DNA from: Candidatus Saganbacteria bacterium
Lineage (GTDB): Bacteria; Margulisbacteria; WOR-1; XYC2-FULL-46-14; XYC2-FULL-37-10
DNA length: 64,000 nucleotides
Reading direction: 5' to 3'
NCBI GenBank assembly: GCA_016223245.1
Contig: JACRPL010000009.1
Coordinates: 1-64,000 of the forward strand
Numbering within the stretch: the first letter of the stretch is position 1; each line of letters begins with the position of its first letter. Made by a program: the position numbers and the translations under genes. Positions 54,101 through 62,469 of the stretch are shown here, piece after piece. The notes beneath the pieces are model-generated. The model made no database searches. It was not told the DNA's origin and saw only the letters and a list, made by a program, of their open reading frames with translations.

Positions 54101-55138
54101 TTTCGCGGCAAGCTCTTTTATTTTTGACTGGAGCGCCGCGTATTGCGCGCAAAGGTCGACCAAGCTCTTTTTTGACCCTACTATCCCTTTGTCGTCCTGG
54201 TCCCTCAAAACCCTTAATGCCATATTTACTTCGACCCTGATCTTGTTTTGGAGCGCCAAAAGTTCCCCTTTTGCGTTTTGGAGGGCCATGACCCGCATAG
54301 AACAAGCCTGCTTTATTACATCAAGCGCTTTGTCGGGAAAAGCTTTGTTCTTTAAATATTCAGCCGCCAGTTTAACGGCAAGGGCGAATAATGCTTCGGG
54401 TATTATCACTTGCTTTTCCGCTTTTGCGGAAAAGTCTTTTTCAAATGACGGGCAAATGCTTGAAAGCGCCACAATAGATGAGCCTTCGGACATTTCCTCG
54501 ACATCGACAATATTTGTGCGCCGCTGGAGGGCGGAATCCGCTTGGGTAGACTTCAAGAAATCCTTTTTTGTCGTTGTGCCGAACAATGTCAGTCGGTCAG
54601 TCGCCAGGTCTTCTTTTAAGGAATCCAATACTCTTCCCGCGACGCCTTGAAGGGTGAATAACCGCTGGATCTCATCGACAAAAATTATCGCTTTATTCGG
54701 CGAAGACGAAAGGTAAGCTTTGAGCTTTATTATTTTTTCTTCGATCGGCCCTAGTCCTGTAGTCAGCGCCGGTATATCCAATAAAAGAAGTTCGCGGTTG
54801 GCAAATTGGGGGAAATCTCCCCTTGTGATCCGCCTTGCCAGTTCGTACATGAGCGATGATTTTCCAACCCCTGGCGGCCCCACAAGGACAACGCTGTTCT
54901 TGTCCGGTCGCCCGAGGATATTGACGATCTTTGCTAGTTCAGGTTCGCGTTCTATTGCCGAAGTGTATGGGATATCCGCAATTGTTGCGCGCAGGTTTTT
55001 TAAAAAATTTGGGCGGTCGGTTGATCCTCCTCCGGGATTGGCCTGGCTTATTACATGGTTCCAAATTGCGTGCCTCCCCGAAAATATTCGAGGTTGCCCT
55101 GTTACTCTTCTAAATTCAGAATGCAAACCGTCTAACAA
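51137..55138 (-). CDS. ClpB/ClpA-like double AAA+ protein with large unknown C-terminal extension
   Basis: A 1333-residue protein. AAA1 (about residues 60-270) has VVLVGPPGVGKSSL and IIFVDEIQRLF; AAA2 (about 385-690) has FFFAGPTGCGKTEIAKAL, the pore loop GSPPGYVGYDEGGQLT, IILLDEFEKSNPAVW and sensor-2 GARPLSNTLNRLL. This is the Hsp100 unfoldase arrangement, but the Clp N-domain is missing and the middle domain is short. About 640 C-terminal residues match no family I recognise. The stand-alone 234-residue neighbour begins 1 base upstream. No ClpP-binding IGF loop is obvious, so a disaggregase or ClpV-like role is inferred. Confidence 0.85.
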   Translation of the reverse strand: MLDGLHSEFRRVTGQPRIFSGRHAIWNHVISQANPGGGSTDRPNFLKNLRATIADIPYTSAIEREPELAKIVNILGRPDKNSVVLVGPPGVGKSSLMYELARRITRGDFPQFANRELLLLDIPALTTGLGPIEEKIIKLKAYLSSSPNKAIIFVDEIQRLFTLQGVAGRVLDSLKEDLATDRLTLFGTTTKKDFLKSTQADSALQRRTNIVDVEEMSEGSSIVALSSICPSFEKDFSAKAEKQVIIPEALFALAVKLAAEYLKNKAFPDKALDVIKQACSMRVMALQNAKGELLALQNKIRVEVNMALRVLRDQDDKGIVGSKKSLVDLCAQYAALQSKIKELAAKKEIKISKDDIYASISELAKVPAAKLKEDEASKLQRLEQLLGERVIGQDEAKSRIASTVRQSRILRRPGKPQGVFFFAGPTGCGKTEIAKALAEALGGDEKGLVRIDMAEYAEPHSVARLIGSPPGYVGYDEGGQLTKAIADRPNSIILLDEFEKSNPAVWQVFLNIFDDGRLTDGKGKTTDFSSTIIIMTSNLAALHIREATRDLEPEEKRKSAHRIFEAALREAFSPEFIARINDILFFDALNPDQLRQVFDIQIKKLSAQISDKGYEIQVDDSAKDLIIEKGYSDEFGARPLSNTLNRLLINPMVNLIIAETFPERSVISATRNGDELAFEKTGDIPRPTFDIPNIGGHVGLLVLRLLSFVDLQAGQSKTQVPQDEIDGVLMPNDEKIMEALNKVVAEGLLPTGRETLRMQDPKKKDPAVAAWAEKVSQLSNTAGYNFKVQETVSDFIFFMSSHARTASLESGTDLLPVLTWNFNGEALTLSFTMPIIPQKSKLREKIEKNFVKAEPASKDEAQTIFESLGELGDSTFLELKRKAKEANVQVGMDDSNGSTVMYLRVKLFADTKNPSPPEPSPAAAYLYAPHPLYANLRNDAHLTDAEEISLVEHINKDPSRAWYLNDLVKIIDSDEIGFSIKIYAAAIFAALIGAKDAVPQIKKLLRMFPIDGNFPRFIGRMVIAREARTEFGKAVIIAIFSMINEVPEMFKGALYACRDSKLFGLILNLFSDGADVFPTFAYDALEAAAENIISENEPLPLKRLILWAYAVPAKTARMELIKKRIKDKLDYNFLTLDTLKELAASQGYWKGDNAPINLMPFVINGTKITGDNLLAEPKRSSIRKKLSDPISDFRRYIQLFSYIIDARGTLHFAYTLNDIERAFSYIETLAKEIENEIDKRDCERETQALLDKMVDHLKIASEIPAETYINLFNILLDVKIKLLGPERAGKKFADLMAMLKAIQYKPSLITEVGNELMDSLRFRRDLAVRQAKQ

Positions 55139-55843
55139 TTATTTTCTTCCTTGTATTGTAATTTCCGGCGCCTGTATCGGAACAAAAGTTGGCTGTTGTT
55201 CCGGGGCTTCAGTTCCAGTCAATATTTCGTCGATCGTGGAATATTTTCTCCACCAGGTTTCAAGTATTTCCAGGACGGACCGTCCATTTACCCTGACCGT
55301 ACCGAGCATTTTTTCGACTTCTTGCCTGTCTTCATCGAGAAAAACTTCGCGCGTAAAAAGGCCGTCAACGATCGATCTTTTAAGCACCGGCATTCCGGCC
55401 GTAAAATCCCAATCCCTTGCCGTCCCGTCGACAACTTCCAAAAACCCGAAAACTACCCCTTCGCCGAAATCATGAGAATTGATGACGGCAGTTTGGATAT
55501 CGGAATTTAGTCGCGCTTCACTTTGGAAGGCCGTGGTTATATCTGTTGATATCCCTATTAAATTTTTCAATCCTTCATCGACAAAATCATCAAGAGGACG
55601 TGTGAGCGAAACGCTCAGGTTTGATAAGGCGCTGTCAATTCTTCCGATCAGTATTGCTCCTTCAGTTCTTTGCTCACTTTTTACGAAAGAAAGAGCATGG
55701 CGCGAAGATGTATTTGCCGAAGGTGAAACGAATTTTGTTTGGCCAACTAACTTGCGCAGGCCATCTGTTCTTGTCCTATCGGAATAATTCTTAACTATCG
55801 CCTGCCCAATTGCTTCTCTCGCCCGCATTGCCCAACATGACAT
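55139..55843 (-). CDS. unknown protein paired with the ClpB-like gene
   Basis: A 234-residue protein directly followed by the ClpB-like gene (adjacent, no gap). No signal peptide. Middle contains LTRPLDDFVDEGLKNLIGI and SHDFGEGVVFGFLEVVDG; the end is Pro/Gln-rich. Start ATG 55843 is preceded by AAGAGG. No family recognised. Adjacency suggests that it is an adaptor or client of the AAA+ protein; that is inference. Confidence 0.6.
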   Translation of the reverse strand: MSCWAMRAREAIGQAIVKNYSDRTRTDGLRKLVGQTKFVSPSANTSSRHALSFVKSEQRTEGAILIGRIDSALSNLSVSLTRPLDDFVDEGLKNLIGISTDITTAFQSEARLNSDIQTAVINSHDFGEGVVFGFLEVVDGTARDWDFTAGMPVLKRSIVDGLFTREVFLDEDRQEVEKMLGTVRVNGRSVLEILETWWRKYSTIDEILTGTEAPEQQPTFVPIQAPEITIQGRK

Positions 55844-55988
55844 AGTGGTTTACCTCTTGAATTGTTATCGGATGGAAAATAAGGAAATTTCATTATATTT
55901 TTTTCAATATTTCTTATGCAAGTTTTTCGGCCGCCATTCCGATTAATAAGTGTGAGGCATCAATGCCCACAATATGGAGGTAATAAAT

Positions 55989-56462
55989 ATGTCAGAACCA
56001 GGAGCAGTACAAGGACCGAAAAAATCTAATCCATTTGTTAGAAAGGCAATTGAGAATGGTGCATTGCGCGCAAAACCGTCCGCAGATCCAGTATTTGTGC
56101 ATCATGCCGAGTGGAACGGGAAACCCGGATATATGCCCGCAGATGTCAGGACCGCCTTATTAAGGGATAAGCCCGGACCAAATGCGCCAAAAGATTGGAA
56201 GGAAGCATATACAAGAGCCGTGAAAGAAGAAGCTGAACTGGCACAGGCAGCTGCAGACGCGATTTTTGGCGGTAAAAAGAGTGAACCCGGGAATTCAACT
56301 GCTGGCGGAGAAGTTGGCAAGCAATATCTAAATAATAATAATGGAGTTAAAGGTAAAAATGTGCCTAGTGAAATTAATAGAAATGGATTGAATGATCCTG
56401 AAGCAAAAGCTGAAGCAATGATGCTCGAAAAACTTAATTCAGAACCGCCTATAGTCTGGTAA
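55989..56462 (+). CDS. unknown, low-complexity soluble protein
   Basis: A 157-residue protein starting at ATG 55989 behind GGAGG (a start at 55974 is less likely). Composition is Ala/Pro/Asn/Gly-rich (LNNNNGVKGKN; EPGNSTAGGE) with a possible helix VKEEAELAQAAADAIFGG. No family recognised; probably partly disordered. It is divergent from the AAA+/234-residue pair and convergent with the gene at 56469. Confidence 0.5.
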   Translation: MSEPGAVQGPKKSNPFVRKAIENGALRAKPSADPVFVHHAEWNGKPGYMPADVRTALLRDKPGPNAPKDWKEAYTRAVKEEAELAQAAADAIFGGKKSEPGNSTAGGEVGKQYLNNNNGVKGKNVPSEINRNGLNDPEAKAEAMMLEKLNSEPPIVW

Positions 56463-56468
56463 TATTTA

Positions 56469-57620
56469 TTATCTCAAATAAGTGATCGCCCCCTTCGGTT
56501 CTAAAAACGAAGGGGGCGGTTCCGCATTTATGGGGTCCGATCCGTTTATGGGAAGATGAATTATTACATCCGCGTCTCTTGTGCCGGAAGGCAGTATCCA
56601 TGCGAACATTTGGTCTTCTAGCCCCATATCCCTTATAACTTTGTCAAATGAAAGGTCTGGATCATATCTCCCTCCGTTTAGAATAATAGAGAGAGATCTG
56701 TCGTTTTTGGATACGTATTTTGGCGATCCAAACTTTTCAACATGCGAGCTTCCCCACATTATATAGCCCGCTTTTCCGGTATTTGAAGATTTAAATTCCT
56801 CAACTTGTTTTGCAAGATATGCTTGTATTCCTGCAAGCCCAAAGATCACATTTCCAGATTTGCGGGCGCTTTCAAATAAAGCTCTTAGCGCGATCTCGTC
56901 TTTTGGAAGGCTATTTAGAGCATGGGTTTGCCTTGCATTCGCTTTTAAATATTCCTTATATGCTTGTTTAGTTTTAAATGGGGGAGAATTTGGCGAGGGC
57001 TTTCCGGCAAGCTTAGCCCTCAAATATTCGGCCGAAAAAGATTCTCTTGCTTCCATTGAAATGATATTCGGGAATATTCCGGCATATTCGATCTGCGTTA
57101 CCGGGCTTAAGTCGGCAGGGAAAAATCGATACGTTTGGCTTGGATTGTCGTCTGTTTGTGAATTTCTTGCGGTATCAAGAATATCCATTATCATTTTATC
57201 TATTCCATAAAGTTTTACCGGCGGAAAATTGTTTATGCATTTATGCAAGTACCAATATGTGTCTGGATCTCCTGTTTTAATATAATTTTCGACAGGCTTC
57301 GTTTGGTCGAATTGGCAGTGGGAGAGAGCCTCATCAGAACGTGATTTTATTTTTGCGTCCAGATCTTTCGGAGAGGGGCTTTCAGGTCCGCCTGCCCAAA
57401 AGCTTTCAAGGGCTATAAAGTCGGAGCGCGGTCCTGTTGTGGTATCTTTTCTGCCTTCTTCCGCAAGCTCTTTAAAGAATTCATGTTGTTGGGGGACCAA
57501 ATGGTTCACTCCAAAAAACATATAAAGGTTCCCATCGTTTTTTTGTTTAGGTTTAGGCGCATGCTTTACAGCCTTAAATCGAGGCTTAGGATTAGATGCG
57601 ATTTCAATTGCTTCTGCCAT
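56469..57620 (-). CDS. TraB/ChaN-like hydrolase-type protein
   Basis: A 383-residue protein. NLYMFFGVNHLVPQQHEFFK and SDFIALESFWAG at the start, and KAGYIMWGSSHVEKFGSPKY near residue 290, recall the TraB/EreA/ChaN superfamily, where GxxH-type and E/D-containing motifs occur at both ends. The match is by motif only. No signal peptide. Its 3' end carries a perfect 11-bp hairpin. It lies in the cluster with the ClpB-like gene. Confidence 0.5.
   Translation of the reverse strand: MAEAIEIASNPKPRFKAVKHAPKPKQKNDGNLYMFFGVNHLVPQQHEFFKELAEEGRKDTTTGPRSDFIALESFWAGGPESPSPKDLDAKIKSRSDEALSHCQFDQTKPVENYIKTGDPDTYWYLHKCINNFPPVKLYGIDKMIMDILDTARNSQTDDNPSQTYRFFPADLSPVTQIEYAGIFPNIISMEARESFSAEYLRAKLAGKPSPNSPPFKTKQAYKEYLKANARQTHALNSLPKDEIALRALFESARKSGNVIFGLAGIQAYLAKQVEEFKSSNTGKAGYIMWGSSHVEKFGSPKYVSKNDRSLSIILNGGRYDPDLSFDKVIRDMGLEDQMFAWILPSGTRDADVIIHLPINGSDPINAEPPPSFLEPKGAITYLR
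56485..56517. terminator. hairpin in the 3' end of the TraB-like gene
   Basis: CGCCCCCTTCG and CGAAGGGGGCG form a perfect 11-bp stem with a GTTCTAAAAA loop. It lies within the last codons of the minus-strand gene and just beyond the plus-strand gene's stop. It could serve as a bidirectional transcription end, though without a proper T run. Confidence 0.45.
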
Positions 57621-57651
57621 ATTATTTCATCGAAAGATAAAATTTGCGATT

Positions 57652-58068
57652 TCAGTTTGTTTTTTTTAATTCCATTATGAGGGCGCCTTCGTCGTTGTCC
57701 TGGTAGTATTTTTTCCGCCTTGATATTGTCTTGAACCCAAAACTTTCATAAAGTTTGATCGCTTGCAAATTGCTTTCCCTGACTTCCAAGAATAATTTAT
57801 TGCCGCCAAACGACATGGCATATTCGATCAATTTTTTGCCGATGCCTTTTCTTCTGTGCTCATTATGCACCGCCATATGGAGGATATGGACTTCATCAAA
57901 TGCCTTATCTATGCAGATGAAGCCTTTGGTCTTTCCATTTTCTTGCGCAATGTAAGTCCTATCTAGGCATTCTTCCAGCTGATCTTGCGGCCACGGGGTT
58001 GAAAAAGAATGGTTCTCTATTTCGGATATGCTTTCAAGGTCGTTCTTTTTTGCTTTTACAATTATCAT
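57652..58068 (-). CDS. rimI: GNAT acetyltransferase, RimI-like
   Basis: A 138-residue GNAT protein of the RimI type, which acetylates the N-terminus of a ribosomal protein (S18 in E. coli). FSTPWPQDQLEECL, HMAVHNEHRRKGIGKKLIEY (acetyl-CoA site) and LEVRESNLQAIKLYESFGFK are typical. The substrate in this organism is not certain. Overlaps the following OM-type gene by 4 bases. Confidence 0.88.
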   Translation of the reverse strand: MIIVKAKKNDLESISEIENHSFSTPWPQDQLEECLDRTYIAQENGKTKGFICIDKAFDEVHILHMAVHNEHRRKGIGKKLIEYAMSFGGNKLFLEVRESNLQAIKLYESFGFKTISRRKKYYQDNDEGALIMELKKTN

Positions 58069-59939
58069 TCCGTCCCGTCTTCGATTTCGGTTGTTTTAAA
58101 CATTAGAAGCTCGCTGTATGCAGCTTTTGCAAGCGTCTTCCATGTTTTGTGCTTTGTTTCGTAATATTCGATCGCGATGAGTCCGTTCTTCAAGTCGCGA
58201 AGCACAAGGAACTGGTAATCGGATAATACGTATACTCCAAAATATCCCGACATCTTGAATTTTGCCGGACCCTTAATCGCAAAACCCGTCTTCTTCAGTA
58301 TCAGTTCCCGTATCTCTGCGAAGCTTCGCATCTTTGCCGTTTTAATTGATTTGTACTTCCTGTGTTTTTTCTTGTGTTTTGTTTTAACGTTTTTGGCGAT
58401 TTTTTGGGGTGGGGGAGGCTCTTCTATTTCAGGCATAGCATGAGCTAAGGGAGTTGTCCTATAAACCAAGTATTTGTAATCCGCTTTCTCGCCGCCAAAA
58501 TAAACCGTGAAAACGATATTGTTTTCTCCTATGTTGAGCGGGATCGACTTTTCAAAAACCAGGTCGGTTGAAAGGGGCAGCCCCTCGCCGTTCAACTGTA
58601 CCGCATTCGCATCGCCCATAAGCCTTCCTTTTATTGCGACCTGCTGGGCGTCAACCGAAAAATTATTAAAAATATTCAAGTTTGCAAAGGGATTTACCGG
58701 CGGTTTTTTCCTAAGAACGCTTATCGATTTATAGATATGTTCGGCTTCATAAATGCTTTCAATGGTTATTAAATTTGGCCCGGGCTCCAAGCTGTAAAGA
58801 TATTTAAATGTTAAGCCGGGATCGATTATGGCAGGCTTTTTATTTATATTAATCGCAATGTCCCTTTTGGCGATGCCTGTCACTTCAACAGTTTTCTGGT
58901 ATGTCTCAAAATTGTCCGCTGGAAGAAGATTTTCAATCGGGTTTGGCAGGAAAAACCATTTTTCCGGCAGGTAAAAGATATTAAAATATGTAGAATTATT
59001 TAAGGTTACAGGGTCAACGCCCGTTAACAAATTTATTCCCCATCCTTCCGCTTTATATCCAAGGCCGAAATAAGAATAATTTTGGGCGGCGTTTAAGGAT
59101 TTTATCCCGCCTCTTAAAAAGATATTGTTTTGGAAGGCATATTCGAGGCCAGCGCTTGTAATTGAACGGTTGAAATTTGCGTATTTTTCAAAATCACCCG
59201 AAAGGAGCAATTCATGTCCTTCGGCATAGATTGGCGAATATAAATCCCCGATTATTTTTGCGGCCGTCCCTATTCTAATATAAGCGGGGATGCCTTCTTT
59301 GCCTGATATGCCTGTCCATGTGATTACTCCTCCGCCAAGCGCTCCGTTCGGAAGGATATTGTGCCCGGAAACCCCGGCCGAAAGCCATCTTAGGATTTTT
59401 GCATAGATGCCGGCATCAATGTCATATCCGGAACCTGTTTTGTCCACACTTCCTGTTTCGCTGAAATTTTGGTTCAGCAAATATTTTAAAGAGGCGCCTA
59501 TCCCTATATTGCTTGAGATATCTTCTGGGAAAAATGGGACGGAGCTTAATTTTGAACTGAAAGCTAGAACGATCGTGCTTCCAGAGGTTTGGACAGTAGT
59601 CCCATTTGATGTCAAAAGCCCTTGATACATGTTCGAAGCGAAAGATAGCCCGATTGACATGTTGTTGCCCAAAGGATAGGCTTGGGAGGCCGAAATATTG
59701 TTCAAATCCTTCAGATCAACCGAAATTCCCTTCGCCCAAGGAAGACAAGCCGGGTTGTAAAATTGGGAATCGATATCGGGAACCGCGGTCATCGCTCCGC
59801 CTAATGATATTGCGCGGCTTGAAATGTCCATCTTGAGCGGCGTTATTCCGATCGGATAGAGGTTGGCAAATGCCTTGGGGATAATGACCAATGACCAACT
59901 CCCTATGACCAACAATGTAAATATTAAATATTTTTTCAT
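58065..59939 (-). CDS. beta-barrel outer-membrane protein (PorV/UPF0164-like) with C-terminal extension
   Basis: A 624-residue protein starting at ATG 59939 with signal peptide KKYLIFTLLVIGSWSLVIIP. After cleavage near KAFA|N, SSRAISLGGAMTAVPDIDSQ and FYNPACLPWA resemble the N-terminus of PorV/UPF0164-type outer-membrane proteins. A beta-rich barrel follows to about residue 340, then a distinct soluble C-terminal region (Lys-rich linker near residue 540). The longer frame to 60035 begins in the palindromic element and is rejected. Confidence 0.8.
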   Translation of the reverse strand: MKKYLIFTLLVIGSWSLVIIPKAFANLYPIGITPLKMDISSRAISLGGAMTAVPDIDSQFYNPACLPWAKGISVDLKDLNNISASQAYPLGNNMSIGLSFASNMYQGLLTSNGTTVQTSGSTIVLAFSSKLSSVPFFPEDISSNIGIGASLKYLLNQNFSETGSVDKTGSGYDIDAGIYAKILRWLSAGVSGHNILPNGALGGGVITWTGISGKEGIPAYIRIGTAAKIIGDLYSPIYAEGHELLLSGDFEKYANFNRSITSAGLEYAFQNNIFLRGGIKSLNAAQNYSYFGLGYKAEGWGINLLTGVDPVTLNNSTYFNIFYLPEKWFFLPNPIENLLPADNFETYQKTVEVTGIAKRDIAININKKPAIIDPGLTFKYLYSLEPGPNLITIESIYEAEHIYKSISVLRKKPPVNPFANLNIFNNFSVDAQQVAIKGRLMGDANAVQLNGEGLPLSTDLVFEKSIPLNIGENNIVFTVYFGGEKADYKYLVYRTTPLAHAMPEIEEPPPPQKIAKNVKTKHKKKHRKYKSIKTAKMRSFAEIRELILKKTGFAIKGPAKFKMSGYFGVYVLSDYQFLVLRDLKNGLIAIEYYETKHKTWKTLAKAAYSELLMFKTTEIEDGTE

Positions 59940-59996
59940 TATGATCTTTATTGCCTTAAGTATAGGAAATTCCATGCATAAGTCAAACACATTTTT

Positions 59997-60086
59997 CTGG
60001 AAACCTGCGAGTAAACCCTGCCTGCCGGCAGGCACGGTTCGCGGTTTCCAGAAAGTGAAGCCGAGACGTTTAGTCTCAGGCTCACT
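59997..60086 (+). repeat. palindromic element, copy 4
   Basis: Main palindrome 59997-60051 with arms CTGGAAACC/GGTTTCCAG. A second hairpin follows at 60054-60086: AGTGA-A-GCC-GAGAC-GTTTA-GTCTC-A-GGC-TCACT. The 5-bp inner stem differs from copy 3 (GCGGC/GCCGC) but keeps pairing, the GTTTA loop and one bulged base. It lies between the barrel-type gene and the atp operon. Confidence 0.85.
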
Positions 60087-60103
60087 AGGAGCTTTTTTCT
60101 GCT

Positions 60104-60131
60104 TTGAATTTAAAATGATCCATTGTATAAT
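60104..60131 (+). promoter_or_regulatory. promoter of the ATP synthase operon, near-leaderless
   Basis: TTGAAT and TATAAT are spaced by 16 bp; the expected start of transcription (about 60138) coincides with a GTG codon in frame with atpZ. Confidence 0.5.
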
Positions 60132-60137
60132 AAATCA

Positions 60138-60332
60138 GTGAAAAGAACCGATCTTATGCAAGGTGCCTCACTTGGCCTTGAGCTTGCGGTTTCTGTGGTC
60201 CTTCTGGCCTTTGTAGGCTACAAGGTTGATGAGTTCTTAAAAACAACCCCCTGGGGAATATTTGTAGGGGTAGTACTGGGCTCAATTGTCGGAATGTGGA
60301 ATATTTATAAGGAAGCAAACAATATAAAATGA
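60138..60332 (+). CDS. atpZ: AtpZ/AtpI-like ATP synthase accessory protein
   Basis: A 64-residue two-TM protein with LGLELAVSVVLLAFVGYKVD and WGIFVGVVLGSIVGMWNIY, typical of AtpZ/AtpI, which helps c-ring assembly. Start could be GTG 60138 (leaderless) or ATG 60156; upstream TTG 60123 overlaps the -10 box. Its stop overlaps atpB by 4 bases. Confidence 0.85.
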   Translation: MKRTDLMQGASLGLELAVSVVLLAFVGYKVDEFLKTTPWGIFVGVVLGSIVGMWNIYKEANNIK

Positions 60333-61081
60333 GCGCGACAGAATCGCACGGGCAAATGAATACGATCGAACATTTGGCGGCAAAAGATGTCTTTCCTTTG
60401 CACGCATTTGGCGTCGATATTTCGATAACTAACCAGATACTGGTTATGTGGGGGGCGATGTTCCTAATAATTCTTTTTTTCTTTATCGCCAGCCGCAAAG
60501 TAAAAAGCATCCCGCACAAAGTCCAGAATTTCGCGGAAATATATTTAACGGTGTTGTGGGAACCGCTTGAGCCGTCACTCGGCGATAAAAAATGGCTCCC
60601 TTTTTTCTGTGCTATATTTTCTTTGATCTTTTTCTGTAATCTATTGGGGGCGATCCCCGGTGCCACGCCGCCAACCGCAAACATAAACTTTACCGCATCT
60701 TTAGCTTTTGTCGTATTTTTGGCGACGCATATCGTAGGCGTTTACAAGCATGGGACCCAAAAATATTTATTGTCCTTGGCGCCATCAGGCATTCCTCTTC
60801 CTATACTTATCTTTCTTTTTCCGATCGAGATCGTTGGCCAGCTTGTAAGGCCGTTCTCCCTTGCGATCAGGCTTTTTGCCAACCTTTTCGCGGGACATGT
60901 GGTAATGTTAAGCATTGTAGGGTTGATCTTTGTATTTAAGTCGTATTGGATCATCCCTGGGTCACTATTCGGGAATTTAATTATTTCTTTGTTTGAAGTA
61001 TTCGTTGCTTTTATACAAGCATTTATTTTTACTTTTTTGTCGGCTTTTTATATCGGTTCAGCTCTTAAGACGGAACATTGA
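60329..61081 (+). CDS. atpB: F0F1 ATP synthase subunit a
   Basis: A 250-residue subunit a. The essential Arg is in VRPFSLAIRLFANLFAGH. About five TM segments. It forms the proton half-channels with the c ring. ATG 60329 overlaps the previous stop (ATGA). Confidence 0.96.
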   Translation: MSATESHGQMNTIEHLAAKDVFPLHAFGVDISITNQILVMWGAMFLIILFFFIASRKVKSIPHKVQNFAEIYLTVLWEPLEPSLGDKKWLPFFCAIFSLIFFCNLLGAIPGATPPTANINFTASLAFVVFLATHIVGVYKHGTQKYLLSLAPSGIPLPILIFLFPIEIVGQLVRPFSLAIRLFANLFAGHVVMLSIVGLIFVFKSYWIIPGSLFGNLIISLFEVFVAFIQAFIFTFLSAFYIGSALKTEH

Positions 61082-61083
61082 CC

Positions 61084-61394
<311 letters not shown>

Positions 61395-61396
61395 TA

Positions 61397-61445
61397 GGAA
61401 CCGCGAGCCGTGCCTGCCGGCAGGCAGGGTTTACTCGCAGGTTCC
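61397..61445 (-). repeat. palindromic element, copy 5, between atpE and atpF
   Basis: Identical to copy 2 in sequence and orientation: arms GGAACC/GGTTCC and core GCCTGCCGGCAGGC. It begins 3 bases after the atpE stop and ends 21 bases before atpF. Confidence 0.9.
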
Positions 61446-61466
61446 CCTTAAAAAAGGGTATAAATT

Positions 61467-61952
61467 ATGTTGGAATTTGAACCGGGTCTTATTATTTGGA
61501 CGACGGTATCGTTCGCGATATTAGTCGCCCTGTTATACAAATTGCTCCTGCCTCCTTTGCTCGATATTATCGAAAAAAGGGAGGCGCAGATAAGATCTTC
61601 TTTGGAGGAAGCGGTGAAAGCGCAAGCCAATGCCGAAAACATGATCCTCGAGTATAAGAAGAAAATGGACGAGGCCTTCAAGGCTGCCGACCAGATAATC
61701 GAGAAGTCTAAAGGCGAGTCGCAGATCTTATTGAAAGAAGCCGAAGATAGGGCTAAAAAAGAAGCCCAATCGATCATGGACCAAGCACGGTCCGAGATCG
61801 AGGCTTCTAAAAATAAGATGCTCAAAGAGATAAAAGAAGTTGGCGCGGACCTTATAGTCCAGGCGGCGAGCCGCGTTCTTGGCCGTGAAGTCAAAAAGGC
61901 CGATAATGAAAGAATGATCATGGAGACAATTGGTGAAGCAAAGAACATTTGA
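61467..61952 (+). CDS. atpF: F0F1 ATP synthase subunit b
   Basis: A 161-residue stator subunit with one N-terminal TM (TVSFAILVALLYKLLLPPLL) and a long charged helix (EKREAQIRSSLEEAVKAQAN) that dimerises and holds F1. It overlaps atpH. Confidence 0.94.
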   Translation: MLEFEPGLIIWTTVSFAILVALLYKLLLPPLLDIIEKREAQIRSSLEEAVKAQANAENMILEYKKKMDEAFKAADQIIEKSKGESQILLKEAEDRAKKEAQSIMDQARSEIEASKNKMLKEIKEVGADLIVQAASRVLGREVKKADNERMIMETIGEAKNI

Positions 61953-62469
61953 GATAGATCTCGAAAAGCTATACGAAGTCGCGAAAAAAAACAATGAGCA
62001 AAGGTTGATCGAAGACGATCTTTATTCGTTCAAGAAAATTCTCGACGGCAATTACGGCGCGAAATTGCTGTTTGAAGATATCTCGATCGATCGGGAGAAT
62101 AGGAAAAAATTTGTCGGCGAGATATTTAAGCCAAAGAGCAAAATGTTCATAAGTTTCATCGATCTACTGATAGAAAACGAAGAAATGGACATATTTTCAA
62201 GCGTATCAGAAAAATATACGAGATTTTTGGCGGAAAAAGAGGATTTGGATCTTGCCGAATTGATATTGTCCGAAAATGCAGCCCCTGCGATCTTAGGGCA
62301 AATAGAGAAATTTGTCGCAAATAAAGAAACAGGTAAGCGTTTGGATTTTAAAGTAAGAATAGACCCTTCAATTTTAGGAGGGTATATTGTTAAGAAAATA
62401 GACGGGACGGTCATCGACGCGAGCTTAAAAGGCCGGCTGGATCAATTAAAAAGAGGGATACAAAAATGA
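61933..62469 (+). CDS. atpH: F0F1 ATP synthase subunit delta
   Basis: A 178-residue delta subunit, linking the b stalk to F1. The C-terminal block [20 protein letters not shown] and [12 protein letters not shown] is typical. GTG 61933 is preferred (GGAGA upstream); TTG 61930 is one codon longer. It overlaps atpF by 20 bases and atpA by 4. Confidence 0.93.
   Translation: MKQRTFEIDLEKLYEVAKKNNEQRLIEDDLYSFKKILDGNYGAKLLFEDISIDRENRKKFVGEIFKPKSKMFISFIDLLIENEEMDIFSSVSEKYTRFLAEKEDLDLAELILSENAAPAILGQIEKFVANKETGKRLDFKVRIDPSILGGYIVKKIDGTVIDASLKGRLDQLKRGIQK

Noticed and set aside
59940-60035. Longer N-terminus of the barrel-type protein
   Set aside because: It is encoded by the palindromic element and precedes a clear signal peptide.
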